A DNA stretch of 64,000 nucleotides from Alitta virens (GCA_932294295.1 OW028584.1:29618970-29682969), one strand, 5' to 3'; counted from the stretch's first letter, positions 11,118-38,996 are shown. Made by a program: numbers and translations. Notes: a model not told the origin generated them from the sequence alone.

Positions 11118-12470
11118 AGACTTTATTCATAGAAAAAAACAACTCAGAAGCGGTCACCTGTTTCTTATCCTCTATATATAGTCTAAATAGCCCACTATAG
11201 TGAGGCTAGGGTCCGTGGGCTATACCACATGGCTTTTCTATGTGGTATACAGGTTATTGTGGGATATAGGAGAATACTAGACAAAGACTGTGCCTATGAA
11301 TGAGAGAGTTGAAGTTTCTCTCTGATGAAGGCGGTGTTAGGTTCAGAGGACTCGCCGGCGAATGGATTACAATTCAGCAGTTAGTTCAGCAGGAATTGAA
11401 AAACAATAAGATGAGGGTCTGCTTTCTGTCAAAAAGGAATGTCTCTGGCGAAATGGATCACCTGAAACTAGTCGCACTTGGAAATGGAATGAAAGTTACT
11501 CCACAGTAAATGCTAGGAAGTGTACGAAAAACAATCATTACAGTGTGTGGATGGGTCATTGGGACGTAAATGGCAATCAATTGTCTTTACTATCACAATC
11601 ATGTATGATCCTGCTATCCATGAAGGCATACAACAGGAAGTTAAGAAACCAGTAGTTTGCATATTTGGGCATTCTGAGAACCTAGGTAAGATACTCGATA
11701 GATATTGATCCAATTTACTTCAGTCAGTGCTTGATATCTTCAGAGTTAGGAAACAATTCAGATCACTAACAGATGGATAGCTTGGTTCCAATTTGACATT
11801 TCTGATGGGAGGATCACTGATCACTGATTAGGGCTTTACGTCCTGTATTTATGCACCAGTTGGGCTAATTAGGACAGGCAGAGACCATGGCAATGAGATG
11901 AAGATCACTGGGGACCAACTGTCTCTATGCCTTGGTTACTACCCAGCTCTGACTAATGGCAGCATGCACTTACTCCCTCAGGGACCAACTAAGCAGTCAA
12001 GGCCCGGATGCAATGTCTAAAGTCCTGTTGAGCACAAGAGAGCTCTTGGAGGAACAATGACAGAGAGCAAGCTACCCAGAATTTGGTCCTCCATCCCATT
12101 TTGTGGCCGGAGGCACAGTCCCTATTGGCCAGCCTGACCAGCCAATTAGAGAAAGCTACCACACTGCCCTCTGTGGGGATATCAGGAATCCAGCTGCAAG
12201 TGCTGCCACCTACATAGTTGCTGCTGCCCTCTGCAGGCAATGCATAGCATAAGTCTTTGCATCTCTGAGGAACCACAGCCCAACATCTAACAGTTAATTT
12301 CCAAGCAAGTACTTTAGAACAGAAATGTAAAACATCATGAACATTGATTATATGAACTGAAATCATCCTTGATCAAAACAAATATATTATTGAAAATGTA
12401 CAATGTCTGGATCCATGTGTAAACAAAATATTATCCCTAACAACAATAAAATTGTTGAAACATTTTAGCA
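11108..12470. other. Unassigned stretch with short coding-like frames
   Basis: It holds a hairpin fragment (about 11,190-11,275, GTATACCACAT/ATGTGGTATAC). Frames at 11,300-11,509 (EGGVRFRGLAGEWITIQQLV) and 11,520-11,708 (VDGSLGRKWQSIVFTITIMY) look protein-like but are unrecognised and have no convincing splice sites. A 5'-truncated SINE-A lies at about 11,826-11,902. The remainder shows nothing I can name. Confidence 0.35.
11812..11910 (-). repeat. SINE-A, 5'-truncated
   Basis: The SINE-A 3' half, from CATTGCCATGG to the TAATCAGTG tail, is at about 11826-11902. It is bounded by GATCACTG repeats; the left side has two overlapping copies, so the exact duplication is ambiguous. Confidence 0.85.
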
Positions 12471-14036
12471 TCATTGTGTCGGATGATAAACTACTTCACT
12501 ATATATATTTCCTGATGTATCAGAGTCAGATTTTGTCTCCACTGGTGATAAATACACTCCTTGAGCCAAATTGTCTTTTTCTTCAGGTATAACTGAGTTT
12601 CTTTCCATGAGTTCAGGTGGTTGTGCTTTTTCAGGTGTGTCGTTGGATGCAACACTATCCTTGCGACAGTCAATGTTGTACCATATTATGACACAAATGA
12701 GAGCAATGACAAGTAAAACAATAAGAATAATGCAAATAATTAATCCTACTTGACTACAAGATTCCACTTTTCCATCATTCAAAGACTCTGAACCATCGCA
12801 ATGTAGTGCAGTATTATAATCTGTGTACGAACATAATGAAGCCAGGTTATCTTGTACAATATCCATTTGCACCACAGTATTTTTAACCTTATAAGAGCAA
12901 ATAGCTGGATTTGGTATTGTCACTGCATATTCCATAATGAAGTCTTGCACTTGTTTTACACAGCAAGAGCAAACCAAAGGATTGAATGAAATGTCCAACT
13001 TCATGACACGATATGCGCCTTGAAACATTTCTCGATGCAAGGACACCAAATTGTTCATCGAAATATCCAGTTCTTCCACCAAAATCAGACCGGCAAAAGC
13101 ATTGACGTCTATCACCTTTAAGGAGCACTTCTTAAGGTAAAGTTTCCTCAATTTTACCAGCTTATTGAAGGCAGCGTATGGAATATATTCTATGGGATTG
13201 TCATCCAGATGAAGTGACATTAAGCTTCTGAGATTAGGAGAGTTGATAACTTCTAAACTTTCCACTGTTAAAATGTTTCTGGAAAGATCCAATGTCTCGA
13301 GTAGATGTGAATTATCAAATAATCCATCTGGTAAGTTGCTCAATTTATTATTGTCCAAATTGATGACTTTAATCTTTCCTAGCGGATAAAAAGCAAGGTG
13401 TGATAAACTGTCTATATAATTTGATGCAAAATCTAACGAGACCAGAGAGGATAATCCAGCCAAAGAATCTCTCTCAACTGAAGACAAAGAGTTGTTTTTC
13501 AAGTCAAGTGTCAAGAGGGACTTCATGTGGGAAATGCCTGACCCTGCAAAAATACGAATTTATGAGTCATTATCTGATTATTATTGTTCAGAATTAATGA
13601 AATTTGGTGGTAATACATGGATACTTTTTTATCTTTCAAAGGATATTGAAATAATTTATTTTAAAGTTAAAGACATCTTGTGTGATCTGATGTATTTCTA
13701 CAACTACAGCAATTAAAAAATCATAAGGAAGCATGTACTTTGCTCTCTTTTTATTATTATTATTTCAATTCCATGTGTTCCTGAAGTAACAACTACGTTA
13801 TTCAAATTCACAAGAAAAACATTTACTTTATCACGCTTACCCATGAATGAAATATCATTATTCGAAACCACCAAATATTTAATGTTTTTGTGTAAATTTT
13901 CTGGAATGTGGGAAAGACCTCTTCCAGAACATCCGATGTAATTATCAAAGCAGGAACAAAATAATGGGCAGCCTCTTGCACACAGGACTAGAGACATCAC
14001 AAAGATTGTCAAGATAAATGTTGAAAATCTATCCAT
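12471..14036 (-). CDS. Single-pass leucine-rich-repeat receptor
   Basis: Two exons, 14036-13841 and 13543-12471, are joined by a 297-bp GT-AG intron (phase 1) and encode 422 aa. Residues 1-24 are a signal peptide ending ...VLCARG; an LRR N-cap follows (CPLFCSCFDNYIGC). Eight or nine LRRs then run to about residue 253 (LDLKNN, LDFASN, INLDNN, LDLSRN, LHLDDN, LYLKKC, LDISMN, LDISFN). A cysteine C-cap lies at about 254-303 (CSCC...C...C), a transmembrane helix at about 331-353 (VGLIICIILIVLLVIALICV), and the tail ends IYSEVVYHPTQ. The YSEV tyrosine (about 413) is a possible SH2-docking site but does not fit a strict ITIM. I chose ATG 14036 because it directly precedes the hydrophobic signal; a 5' UTR acceptor (TTTCAG) just upstream suggests another leader exon. 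Ligand and function are unknown; adhesion or innate recognition roles are common for this architecture. Confidence 0.9.
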
Positions 14037-14099
14037 GCTGAGGTGGGGAAAGTCATCTGAAAGAATACATAGACTGAGCAACCTCGCCAAAAACAAAAT

Positions 14100-14815
14100 T
14101 CTTGTATCATTTAGCCGACTGAAACACTGAAATTACTAACCACACATCTAAATCAGTTTAAATCTAAAAACTTACCCAGTCTCTATCAATATCATATGAG
14201 GTGTCAGGATATTAAATCCATCCAAAATTTGATAATTTTAGGGTCTGTCGCCTCCGAATTAAGCACAACTTGTCAATTTTCATTAGAGTTGACATATTTG
14301 TCTTAACAACGAAGTATTGTGACTGTACTGGCATGAAAACGTCATACCAATCAATGTAAACATTAGTCAAATTGCATACTGTGGTGGTTGTTCACAATTC
14401 GAACCATGCACAAACTGTGATAGTGACACTCCTGTTATAAACTGTGATACAGGCGTTTTGTTGCATACCTGTATGGATTTCCAGAGATTAAAGTTAGTCT
14501 ACAAGCAGTCCTCAAAGTGTGCAGTCCTCTTTGTACTATGCTGTCTCTACAAAACCTATTTAGCTTGATATCCATATGCAAAGTTCCAGTTAAGGTTGTC
14601 CAACATGTTTTGTTTTTCTACTCTTAATGGTGAATTTCACAGTTGTGTTGGTTTCCATTAATCAGTTACCAGTTGGTACAATTGCACACACACATGGCTT
14701 AAACTTTATTAATCCGCTTGTTTATCCATGTCTCAGAGCTACTGGTTGGAAACCAAGTTGGTTTATATTCCATTGACATATAATTGCATGAAATATATCA
14801 AGTGTTTTATCAGAT
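14100..14815. other. Gene-free stretch upstream of the LRR receptor
   Basis: Presumed 5' leader, intron or promoter of the minus-strand LRR gene. No TATA box or known repeat is evident. Confidence 0.35.
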
Positions 14816-14821
14816 CCATGA

Positions 14822-15000
14822 AGCCAGTTCCCAGATTCCAGTTCCCAGTCAGCTGCCAGTAAAGTGAACTCGGCTCCCAGTTCTAGTTCCTAGTCAGCTA
14901 CCAGTAATGTGAAGTCAAATTCCCAGTTCTAGTTCCCAGTTAGTTCCCAGAAAAGTGAAGTCAGCTCCCAGTTCTAGTTCCAAGTCAGTTCCCAGAAAAA
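14822..15000. repeat. Degenerate minisatellite, about 45-bp unit
   Basis: About 3.5 imperfect units of the pattern AGTCAGCTnCCAGTAA, AGTGAAnTCnnnTCCC, AGTTCTAGTTCCC. The word CCCAGTT recurs throughout. No coding role is seen. Confidence 0.85.
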
Positions 15001-15187
15001 TATCTGGGCAAATGTTTGGTTATTGGAAAGTTAGCTATAAAGTAAGCATGCACCATTGTTTTTAGCAATGAATAGCTGATGGAATAGTAGGCACCAATAT
15101 TAGGCTATCTAATAAATAGAGTGCTACCTTTGTACTATTCAATGTACCCAACTCCCAGAGTTTTATGTGAAAAGCTTTCTCCAAATA

Positions 15188-15250
15188 TTTTAATTTGCTC
15201 AAGTGAGTTATTGTTTAACGCCTCATCAGCACCTGGTTTAATTTGCTCAA
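15188..15250 (-). repeat. Minimal SINE-B insertion (35 bp) with 14-bp duplication
   Basis: Only GTGAGTTATTGTTTAACGCC through CAGCACCTGG (15202-15236) was inserted. It lies between TTTAATTTGCTCAA at 15188-15201 and 15237-15250. It is the extreme 3' end of SINE-B. Confidence 0.92.
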
Positions 15251-15604
15251 CATATTTTTCTTAACTGTATAGTTTCCTATCCAGTAAGCACCAATATTTT
15301 GTACCATTAAATAGCCAATAGATTAGGCTATCTAGTAAATACACTGCCAGATTTCTGCTACCATTCTAAATACCCAGCTCCCAGATTTTTATGTGTCATT
15401 TTCCACATTGCTCAACAAATTTTTGGTAGCATCACAGAAATGTAAGATTGACCTGCTTGAAGTGAATAAACTTTAGCATATGTCTATTTGAATATGAACA
15501 TTAATGGTAGTCAACACTCCACAGAACGTATGCCAGGGAAGCCTCCGGGACAGATCTTAAGAGTTTTCAGCCCTGAAACACTCAATTTCTGGTGCGCCCA
15601 TAAG

Positions 15605-15815
15605 GGTGGGTGGGTGATTAGGGCTTTACGTCCTGTATTTCTGCACCAGTTGGGCTAATTAGGACAGGCAGGGACCATGGCAATGAGACGAAGGATGAAA
15701 CAGCCAACCAACTTAGGCTCAAGTGGGAATCGATCCCGGGACCCAGCGGTTGAATTGAACCTGGGACCCAGTGGTTGGAAGCCCAGCACACTACCACTGA
15801 GCTAGGCCCCCACCC
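15605..15815 (-). repeat. SINE-A full length, duplicated B-box region
   Basis: Minus-orientation SINE-A with a CACCCACC tail at 15605-15618 and head ending CCCCCACCC near 15815. The stretch GGGACCCAGnGGTTG occurs twice (about 15735-15775), a small internal duplication around the B box. No clear target duplication. Confidence 0.88.
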
Positions 15816-16086
15816 CTATCTTTTTTTTGGTGTAACTTAACAATATACTAATGCATATTGCAATTTACTATCAAACATTTGTTTGTTTCCAGGTACCTTA
15901 TCAGGACCTTTGATGAGGTAAAAGAGCCTTGGCATCAATTGTACAGCATTCATGCATTTATCAGAAAGGGAAATTCCACCAAGCAGGTGCCACTGGTGTT
16001 CATTCGATGAGCGCCAGAAGAATGACTATGTTCTCATTAAAGCTCATTTTAATGAGCGCACATCTCAGTAGTTCTTGGAAAACCCT

Positions 16087-16150
16087 CCGAGGCCACTGGT
16101 GTGTGTGTGTGTGAGTTATTGTTTAACGCCTCATCACCGAGGCAACTGGT
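16087..16150 (-). repeat. Minimal SINE-B tail insertion (36 bp) with 14-bp duplication
   Basis: The insert 16101-16136 is (GT)n plus GAGTTATTGTTTAACGCC and TCATCA. It is flanked by CCGAGGCCACTGGT (16087-16100) and CCGAGGCAACTGGT (16137-16150), which differ at one base. Confidence 0.88.
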
Positions 16151-17113
16151 ATAGATTCCTCTATGTCACCTGAGGGGCATGCCTTCATCACGCCTCTTAG
16201 TCTAGTACTGACTAAGTCATCTTTGAAAAGGTCTATCCTACTGCGTCACCAGAGAAGCATGTCTTCTTTGCGCCTCCTACTCCCAACAAGTTTGTCAACT
16301 ACATCATTTACTGGTACATCTACATGTTTGTCGCCTCCAATGGCGGCAACTACTTCATCAAGGTCACTTCAGGGACAGCTATGCCTGCTGTGCAGCCAGC
16401 CCTTCAAATCCCTTAAGACATATGGGGTCCAGCCATCTCCCCTTTATTCTACTTCAAGTGCAAAGTGTCTTGTATCTCCGAGCATCCTGGCACATCATAT
16501 TCGTAGCACACACAGAGGGAACGATGAGGGCTGCGGCCTGGTTGATAGGAACTATCCAGTTTGGATACGAATCATGCTTAGGGTCCTGTACGGTATTAAG
16601 GGCCTCTTGGGATAGACAGTTGCTGGTCTTGTGCATACAGGTCATTTGGGGCTTCAACAGGTGCCCATACCGGCAGTCACAGCACTTGCATGCCAATCTG
16701 GCGCTTGCCATGGGGGACTGCTAGCAGGAAAACATTATCCATCAGGCCCACCATTTGGTGGCTGTCCTGCACTTCAAGACCCTGTACCAACAACTAGCCG
16801 ACGTCAAGGGCAAGTTACCATCCGTCTGTGAGAAGGTCCGCCAAGCCCCTGCCACATACTCGGTACCGGACATTGTTCGTGACTGCAACCACTGGTCTGA
16901 GTGTGGGGACAATCATTGTCACCTGAGGGTGGCAATCAACTGGGCGAAGTTAAGTTTAGAGAAAGCCATGGCGAAATGGGTTCGAGCATCAAAGGAACTC
17001 CAACTGACATACATCATTGACAACTGTGTGTTCGAAAATTGAACGGGCCCCTTCCCAAGTGAAGTTACTCTATCGGAAGACCACTTGGGGCCAGACTCGC
17101 TTAGGATTCATTA

Positions 17114-17390
17114 CACCTTTGGGATCAGTTAGTTAGTTAGTGTTATTGTTTAACGCCTCATCAGCACATGAATGGGCTATGTAGAGGCTCTCTGGGGTAA
17201 GATTATCTATAGTTGGTAGTAGAAACCAGAAGCATGTAAAAAATCAATAATTGTCTGCGTTGGATAGCTGGAGCAGCTTGTGCAATGCACACTGTCCTGT
17301 TTTAGCCACTGGGGATAGAGGACTTCACCCCAAGTGTTTCCACCCTCGCCGCGTGGAGGCCCAGGACCTTCGAGGGCACCTTTGGGATCA
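17114..17390 (-). repeat. SINE-B full length, 14-bp target-site duplication
   Basis: The element 17128-17376 (249 bp) lies between two copies of CACCTTTGGGATCA (17114-17127, 17377-17390). On the minus strand it starts CCTCGAAGGTCCTGGGCC and ends GTTAAACAATAAC followed by (ACTA)n. This is the best reference copy of the family in the window. Confidence 0.93.
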
Positions 17391-17722
17391 ACGGAAAGCC
17401 CCGGGGCCTTTGACACCCTGCAGGACCTGGTAACAGGGCCCAGTTGCGTTGAGGTGGCTGGATTTGGCCTAGATAAGGTGCCATTCAGCCATCCACCCTA
17501 TCGGTGTCTTGCTGCCTAGGGCTGCTGCGTTGGCAAGCCCTTGATTTTGCACCTCTGTGCCCGCGACGATAGACTTGTCTTGTTGTCTGGGAAGCCATTG
17601 CCCTTCTACAAGAAGCTGGCGTACCCACCCAGCATCTTAGCTATATCCAGTTTCTTTGGGTCTACAGAGAACGCCACAACTTTGGTCATGGCATTTCCAA
17701 GAACTATTTTTGACCTCTCATG

Positions 17723-17910
17723 GGTGTGGGTGGGTGATTAGGGCTTTACGTCCTGTATTTCTGCACCAGTTGGGCTAATTAGGACAGGCAGAGACCATGG
17801 CAATGAGACGAAGGATGAAACAGCCATCCAACTTAGGCTTGACTGGGAATCGAACCCGGGACCCAGCGGTTGGAAACCCAGAGCGCTACCTCTGAGCTAG
17901 GCCCCCGCCC
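17723..17910 (-). repeat. SINE-A full length
   Basis: A well-preserved copy with CACCCACAC-type tail at 17723-17738, B box near 17845-17856 and A box near 17893-17903. Flanks carry an imperfect duplication (ATTTTTGACCTCTCAT versus ATTTTTTTACGTCTCAT). Confidence 0.9.
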
Positions 17911-17932
17911 TGATTTTTTTACGTCTCATACA

Positions 17933-18163
17933 AATCCTGGGTCTCCACGCGGCGAGGGTGAAAACACTTGGGGTGAAGTCCTCTATCCCCAGTGGCTAAA
18001 ACAGGACAGTGCACATTGCACAAGCTGCTCCAGCTATCCAACGCAGACAATTATTGATTTTTTCCATGCTTCTGGTTTCTATTACCAACTATAGATAATC
18101 AATCTTACCCTAGAGAGCCTCTACATAGCCCACTCAGGTGCTGATGAGGCGTTAAACAATAAC

Positions 18164-18195
<32 letters not shown>
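17933..18195 (+). repeat. SINE-B full length, plus sense, (CTAA)n tail
   Basis: It begins near TCCTGGGTCTCCACGCGGCG and ends GATGAGGCGTTAAACAATAA followed by about eight CTAA units. It is the only plus-sense SINE-B here and lies only 22 bp from a SINE-A. Confidence 0.9.
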
Positions 18196-18913
18196 CCCAC
18201 AGGGGCCTCATCGGGGCCATCGACATTATCTGCCTGCTACTGAAGACAGACGCCCCCTTTTAGGGCCCTGGCACTCTTTAAGTCCTCTCTTACCTGGCGG
18301 AGGGCCGTATCAGAAACATCCCTGTCAGAGTGGCCTGTCCACGTGAAATGCTAGGTCATTCTTCAAAATTCAACAGCCTTCTATTATCATCGGAGAAGGG
18401 GGAGGCGATATGAGCACAGGCAGCTTGACAGCATTTCGTGTGGATGGATATACTGGGGTCCCAATTCACGAAGTTTGAAGTTACAGACGGCTGGACTGTG
18501 TCCAAAGTGAACCCATATACTGGGGCCCCAGTTCATGTATATATATATATGTTATAAATAATGTATGATGTACCAGATTTTTTAATCAGATTGTCAATAA
18601 TATAAATTTTATTAAAAAAAACTATCAATATAATTCACTTGGTATTACCTTGCTATAGTGGATTGTAGTAGGCTTTGCATGCTAACTGTTAAATTATGAA
18701 TTATGAGCAGAATTATTTTCAAATCAAATTATCAATAATAGTATTTATCAATGTTGTGTTTGGTATGTTTTTTCGTTTTTTGGTGCATTGTGGCTGTAAG
18801 TAAATAATGTACGATGTACCAGGTTTCTTCATCAAATTGTCAGTGATATATATTATTTTATTACTGCAAGGTGAGCACCACACTACGTAGGCTTATCATG
18901 TCCAATGACATCA

Positions 18914-19100
18914 TGTGTGTGTGTGTGATTAGGGCTTTACGTCCTGTATTTCTGCACCAGTTGGGCTAATTAGGACAGGTAGGGACCATGGCAATGAGAC
19001 GAAGGATGAAACAGCCATCCAACTTAGGCTCGACCAGGAATCGAACCCGGGACCCAGTGGTTGGAAGCCCAGCGCGCTACCTCTGAGCTAGGCTGGGACC
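18914..19100 (-). repeat. SINE-A full length with (CA)n tail
   Basis: TG-rich tail (plus strand) at 18914-18928, body and tRNA head up to about 19,095. The head end is altered (GGCTGGGACC). Confidence 0.88.
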
Positions 19101-19283
19101 GGAGCCGCTGGTTGGAGGAGGTCCGTCGGGGGTGAGGGTCTCCCCCACAGTAGGTCTTCCCTCCCCCAAGGAACATGGCAGAAAAAAGAAACTACACTTC
19201 TGGATTACTAATATAATCATGCGAAACCTTGTGATTTATAATCACCGCACTAGTGCTTTATCACTTGCCTGTCAAGTGTCAAG

Positions 19284-19402
19284 GATGGGTGGGTGAAACG
19301 GGCTTTACGTACCACAATTGTGTACCAGATAGGAGTGATCAGGGACAGGCTAGTGCCAAGGCAATCAGACGAATGATTAAGCAACCTTCCAACATGGGCT
19401 GA
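19284..19402 (-). repeat. Old, diverged SINE-A relative
   Basis: GGGTGGGTGAAACGGGCTTTACG and downstream words (GTACCAG, GGGACAGGC, GGCAATCAGACGAA) follow the SINE-A layout but with many substitutions. It may be an older subfamily. Confidence 0.7.
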
Positions 19403-20642
19403 ATTGTGTCACGCTTTCTCAGTAGTTTTGCCATCTGGGATGTTAATCAAAAATAGTCACAGACCATCATACAGGTCATTTAGTTTCTTTAATTTATACT
19501 TAACCTCTTGTGAAAGCAAGTTAGCCAGGAAAATTATAAAACAGATCAGAAAATTCAGTTGTCCATAATAGTTGCAAAGTAATTAAAAAATTTTATAAGA
19601 AATTCAGACAATAAGAGCTTGGTCTTTTCCACCCTCAAATAGTACAACAATTAGTTTATCTTCAATAATTTCACGATGCAAATGCAAAGCTTCTTCAACT
19701 AGTCACAGACCATAATACGGGTCATTTCAGTTCCTTAAATTTATATTTAACCTTTTGTAAATATGATAAAGAATATAGACAATAAAAACATCGTCTTTTC
19801 CATCTTCCAATGCGACTAATAGTCACAGACCGTCAATCAGGTCATTTCATTTTTGTTAACATTGAAATAATCGTATCAGACTCTTCAGTAATCCAGAACA
19901 CAAGCAATTCTCATAATTCAACGGAAACTATTTATATGGGTGGCCTTAGTGTTAAGCAAACAAATCTGCTACCTGTCTAATATATTTATTTTATAGTGAA
20001 GAATTCAAATGAAATTCAGACAGTATAAGCTTCGTCTTTTCCACATTTCATTAGTATAATCTGTGTGATTATCATATGAAAATCACAACAGTGCCAGCAC
20101 TTTAGCCTTGAATCCTAAAAAAATACATCTTGATAATGGTCTAGAACCATGAAAATAGAATTTCCAAAAATAACAAGTTATACCTATATGGAAAATTTTG
20201 ACCAACATCTCATAATTCAACAAAAACAATTAATTTGGGTGGCCTCAGTGTTAAGCAAAACAAAAGGTGCCCAGTCGCATAATATATTATATATTAATTC
20301 ATATGAAATTCACAGACAGTATAAGCTTTGTCTTTTACACCTTTCATTAGAATGAATCTGTGTGATCATCAGCCTTTCTTCTCCTATTTTTAATAATGTG
20401 GATGAAATTCACAAATGGTGCCAGACCTGTAGCCTTAAAACTCATATAAAATAAACCTTGATAACGGTCTAGAAACTTGAAAATAGAATTTCCAAAAACA
20501 ACAAGTTTTACCTAACAGGTAAACCCACTTGAACATTTTGACGGTGGCTTACCAAAGAATCAATTTCCAACAACTGCTTTTGTCGAAACTCTGAATTGTC
20601 ACACCCATATTCATTACGAGTTTTGCATAAACCCACTGTGAA

Positions 20643-20648
20643 TTTATT
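20643..20648 (-). terminator. Poly(A) signal candidate for LARS2
   Basis: TTTATT on the plus strand reads AATAAA on the minus strand, about 180 bp past the LARS2 stop codon. No closer canonical signal was seen. Confidence 0.5.
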
Positions 20649-20824
20649 CATGCATACAAGCAAATATGGAGATCATTAGTATTTCAAGATCGTCAGAAGT
20701 TTACATGATCGGTAGAATTTTACATGATCCTGCTTCTTTTGTCCAATGTTATCCATGTTATCAAATAATTTAAGCCAAATCTCACTACATTCTTTTCATT
20801 AGTCAACTATAATTTCGCTAGTAA

Positions 20825-37014
<16,190 letters not shown>

Positions 37015-37059
37015 TCAAGTAGCATCGCTGATGATGGCCTTATCAAATTCTGCAGAGAA

Positions 37060-38720
37060 TACATGAGATAGTCCAGTTTATCAGGAAGTACTATCAGACT
37101 ATGAAGTTATTGCTATCCAGTAGCTAGTTGATCAGCAACAACAATGAGAGGATGGATACATACACATTAAAAAATATTTGCCGACACGCTTATTTGGCTG
37201 ACACCACAAAATCTAATACCCCACAAGAGGTTCATTGTGGAACAATTTAGGATTGTAGTGATCGGCACTTTCACAGCGGGTGACCCCATTATTATAAGAC
37301 ATCGGGTGAAAATATTGTGATAATGGGCAAGATCGACAAGTCTATAAACAAAGATAAATTAAATATGTCAGCCATGGAAATAATCGTGATTACTAAGATG
37401 GATGCCACTTTTCGCATGCATTGCTACCATCGTTTAGATCTTGGAGAAGTTTCCACTATTCTGTGGAAATTTCTCAAAGCAATCAATAAAGAAATCACCA
37501 CAAGAAACAATTAAAGCCTTGAAAGGGCACCATCTCATTTTACCATGTTAATTTAACTTCCATGAAACTTATTCAAGGACTATCTCCCCAAGGGTATAAA
37601 GCTGAAATGGTGTCATTTCCACGTGCCAAATTCGTTGTTGTTATTTGGTGGTGTATCTTCGACCTTGATCTTCTAGCAGTTTACAACATTCATGCATCGT
37701 AACTTTGCCTGTGAACTTGCAGGTAAACAACAAATGAAGAAATGAAAGTAGAATCATGTGTTTTTTTGTAAAATTGTGTATCTAATTTAAAAGTATTTGG
37801 CAAATAAAATTAATCTGAATCCAGACATCTTCACAAGTCAAGGCGGCGCTTTCTGGTAATGAAATGATGTACGCAATACGGTACACTCGGGGTCATCACA
37901 AGAGTTAGTTTTGTGGCAATTCATGAAGTTGCAAGGTGTGTAATTGTTTGTGGAAGGGTGGCCAATTTCGATGACCCCTGTGCAACCAGAGATGAATACC
38001 TCTATTTGTATTCAACTTTAAAGTGTGAATTCCTTAAGCGAATAAGGTCATGAATTAATGAATTACACGGTTCATATTACGAATTTCGAAGTCGATTTAT
38101 CAGAAAGAAATGACACCTATTTCGCTTCATACCATGGGTAAGGATCGCGTATTTGATTACACCCAAAAAGCAGCATTGGCGCGCCACCATTCGAACCATA
38201 GACCTTCATGATTCGAACCAAATTACACAAGAACTTTATTTTTACAAAAGTTAAATTTTTTTACATCATTTGCACATGAGATGACACCTACACACTACAT
38301 GCTCTTACCAGACCTGTTGTTAATAGTATTTACAGGCAACACTTCATGCCAGAGCAGTTTTCTAGAATTATTCGTCAATGTTAGCTCGTGAGCAAGGCCA
38401 AGCAGAATGCGAAAGCAAATTACTTGACTTGAATTTGTAAATAAAAACGTTTTAACCTCAAAATATCAGAATAAATATAAATATGATAGAGATCATGACA
38501 AAATTAATCAAATTGCATTATAGTGTTGCAAATATCGGCATTTAATTAAAATTTGTTATAAGCAATTTATCCCCAGATGGCGCTGCATCGATTCGATGCG
38601 AACACCTAGCGGAAACTTGTAAATACAGTCCCAAGAATCAAAGAAGGTTTTAGGTAGAAAGTGCAGGGTTAATATTTTATATGACGAACATCAATAAAGT
38701 CAAAAATATGACTTCTAAAA
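37060..38720. other. Gene-free stretch between LARS2 and the Gypsy element
   Basis: It should contain the LARS2 promoter just above 37,020, but no TATA or CpG-rich block stands out. I see no repeat copies or coding exons here. Confidence 0.4.
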
Positions 38721-38722
38721 AA

Positions 38723-38983
38723 TGTAGTCTAATCTAATTGTGCAGAGCTGCCTCGGGTCAGCTGCATCAGAGGATATTGTCGTATGATGCCAGGAGTAGC
38801 ATCTTCCGACCTGGTAAATATAAGTAAAAGACCTATTTTTAATGACATGTATGTCGTATGTTATAAGCGCTTTAATTATGTTAGTTGATGTGTAGATGAA
38901 TAGCTTATTCCATTTTATCACTAATACTGTGTTAGATACTTCATTCTGCTTATATAAATATTATGTAATACGAAGACATAACA
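38723..38983 (+). mobile_element. Candidate 5' LTR of the Ty3/Gypsy element
   Basis: The segment begins TGTAGTC and ends ATAACA, directly before the primer-binding site, and has a TATATAAATA box at 38951-38960. The left boundary is a guess from the TG...CA rule because no second LTR is present in the window. Confidence 0.5.
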
Positions 38984-38996
38984 TGGTGTCAGAAGT
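38984..38996 (+). promoter_or_regulatory. Primer-binding site, tRNA-Leu type
   Basis: TGGTGTCAGAAGT is the complement of the 3' end of animal tRNA-Leu (ending ACTTCTGACACCA). Its position between the presumed LTR and gag is as expected. Confidence 0.8.

Larger units (their letters stand above)
15890..18500 (+). pseudogene. Unrecognised GC-rich, coding-like region broken by SINEs
   Basis: This block is richer in GC than its surroundings and contains several long, protein-like plus-strand frames separated by stops and frameshifts. Examples: 16,212-16,410 reads YPTASPEKHVFFAPPTPNKF then VNYIIYWYIYMF; 16,755-17,040 reads HFKTLYQQLADVKGKLPSVC and ends YIIDNCVFEN; 17,091-17,127 continues after the SINE at 17,391 as HYTFGINGKPRGFDTLQDLV; 17,541-17,720 reads ARDDRLVLLSGKPLPFYKKL. 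It is interrupted by a 36-bp SINE-B tail, one full SINE-B, one SINE-A and a further SINE-B. I cannot assign a family; a decayed mobile element or integrated viral gene cluster is possible, but this is inference only. Confidence 0.45.
18500..20640. other. Non-coding stretch with diverged internal repeats
   Basis: A 60-bp motif (TAAATAATGTAnGATGTACC) occurs at about 18,552 and 18,800. From about 19,430 to 20,520 degenerate units recur: TAGTCACAGACC plus a TCATTT block three times, AATTCAnACA plus GTCTTTTCCA three or four times, and AAAATAGAATTTCCAAAAAnA twice. No gene is evident; this is the region beyond the LARS2 3' end. Confidence 0.5.
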
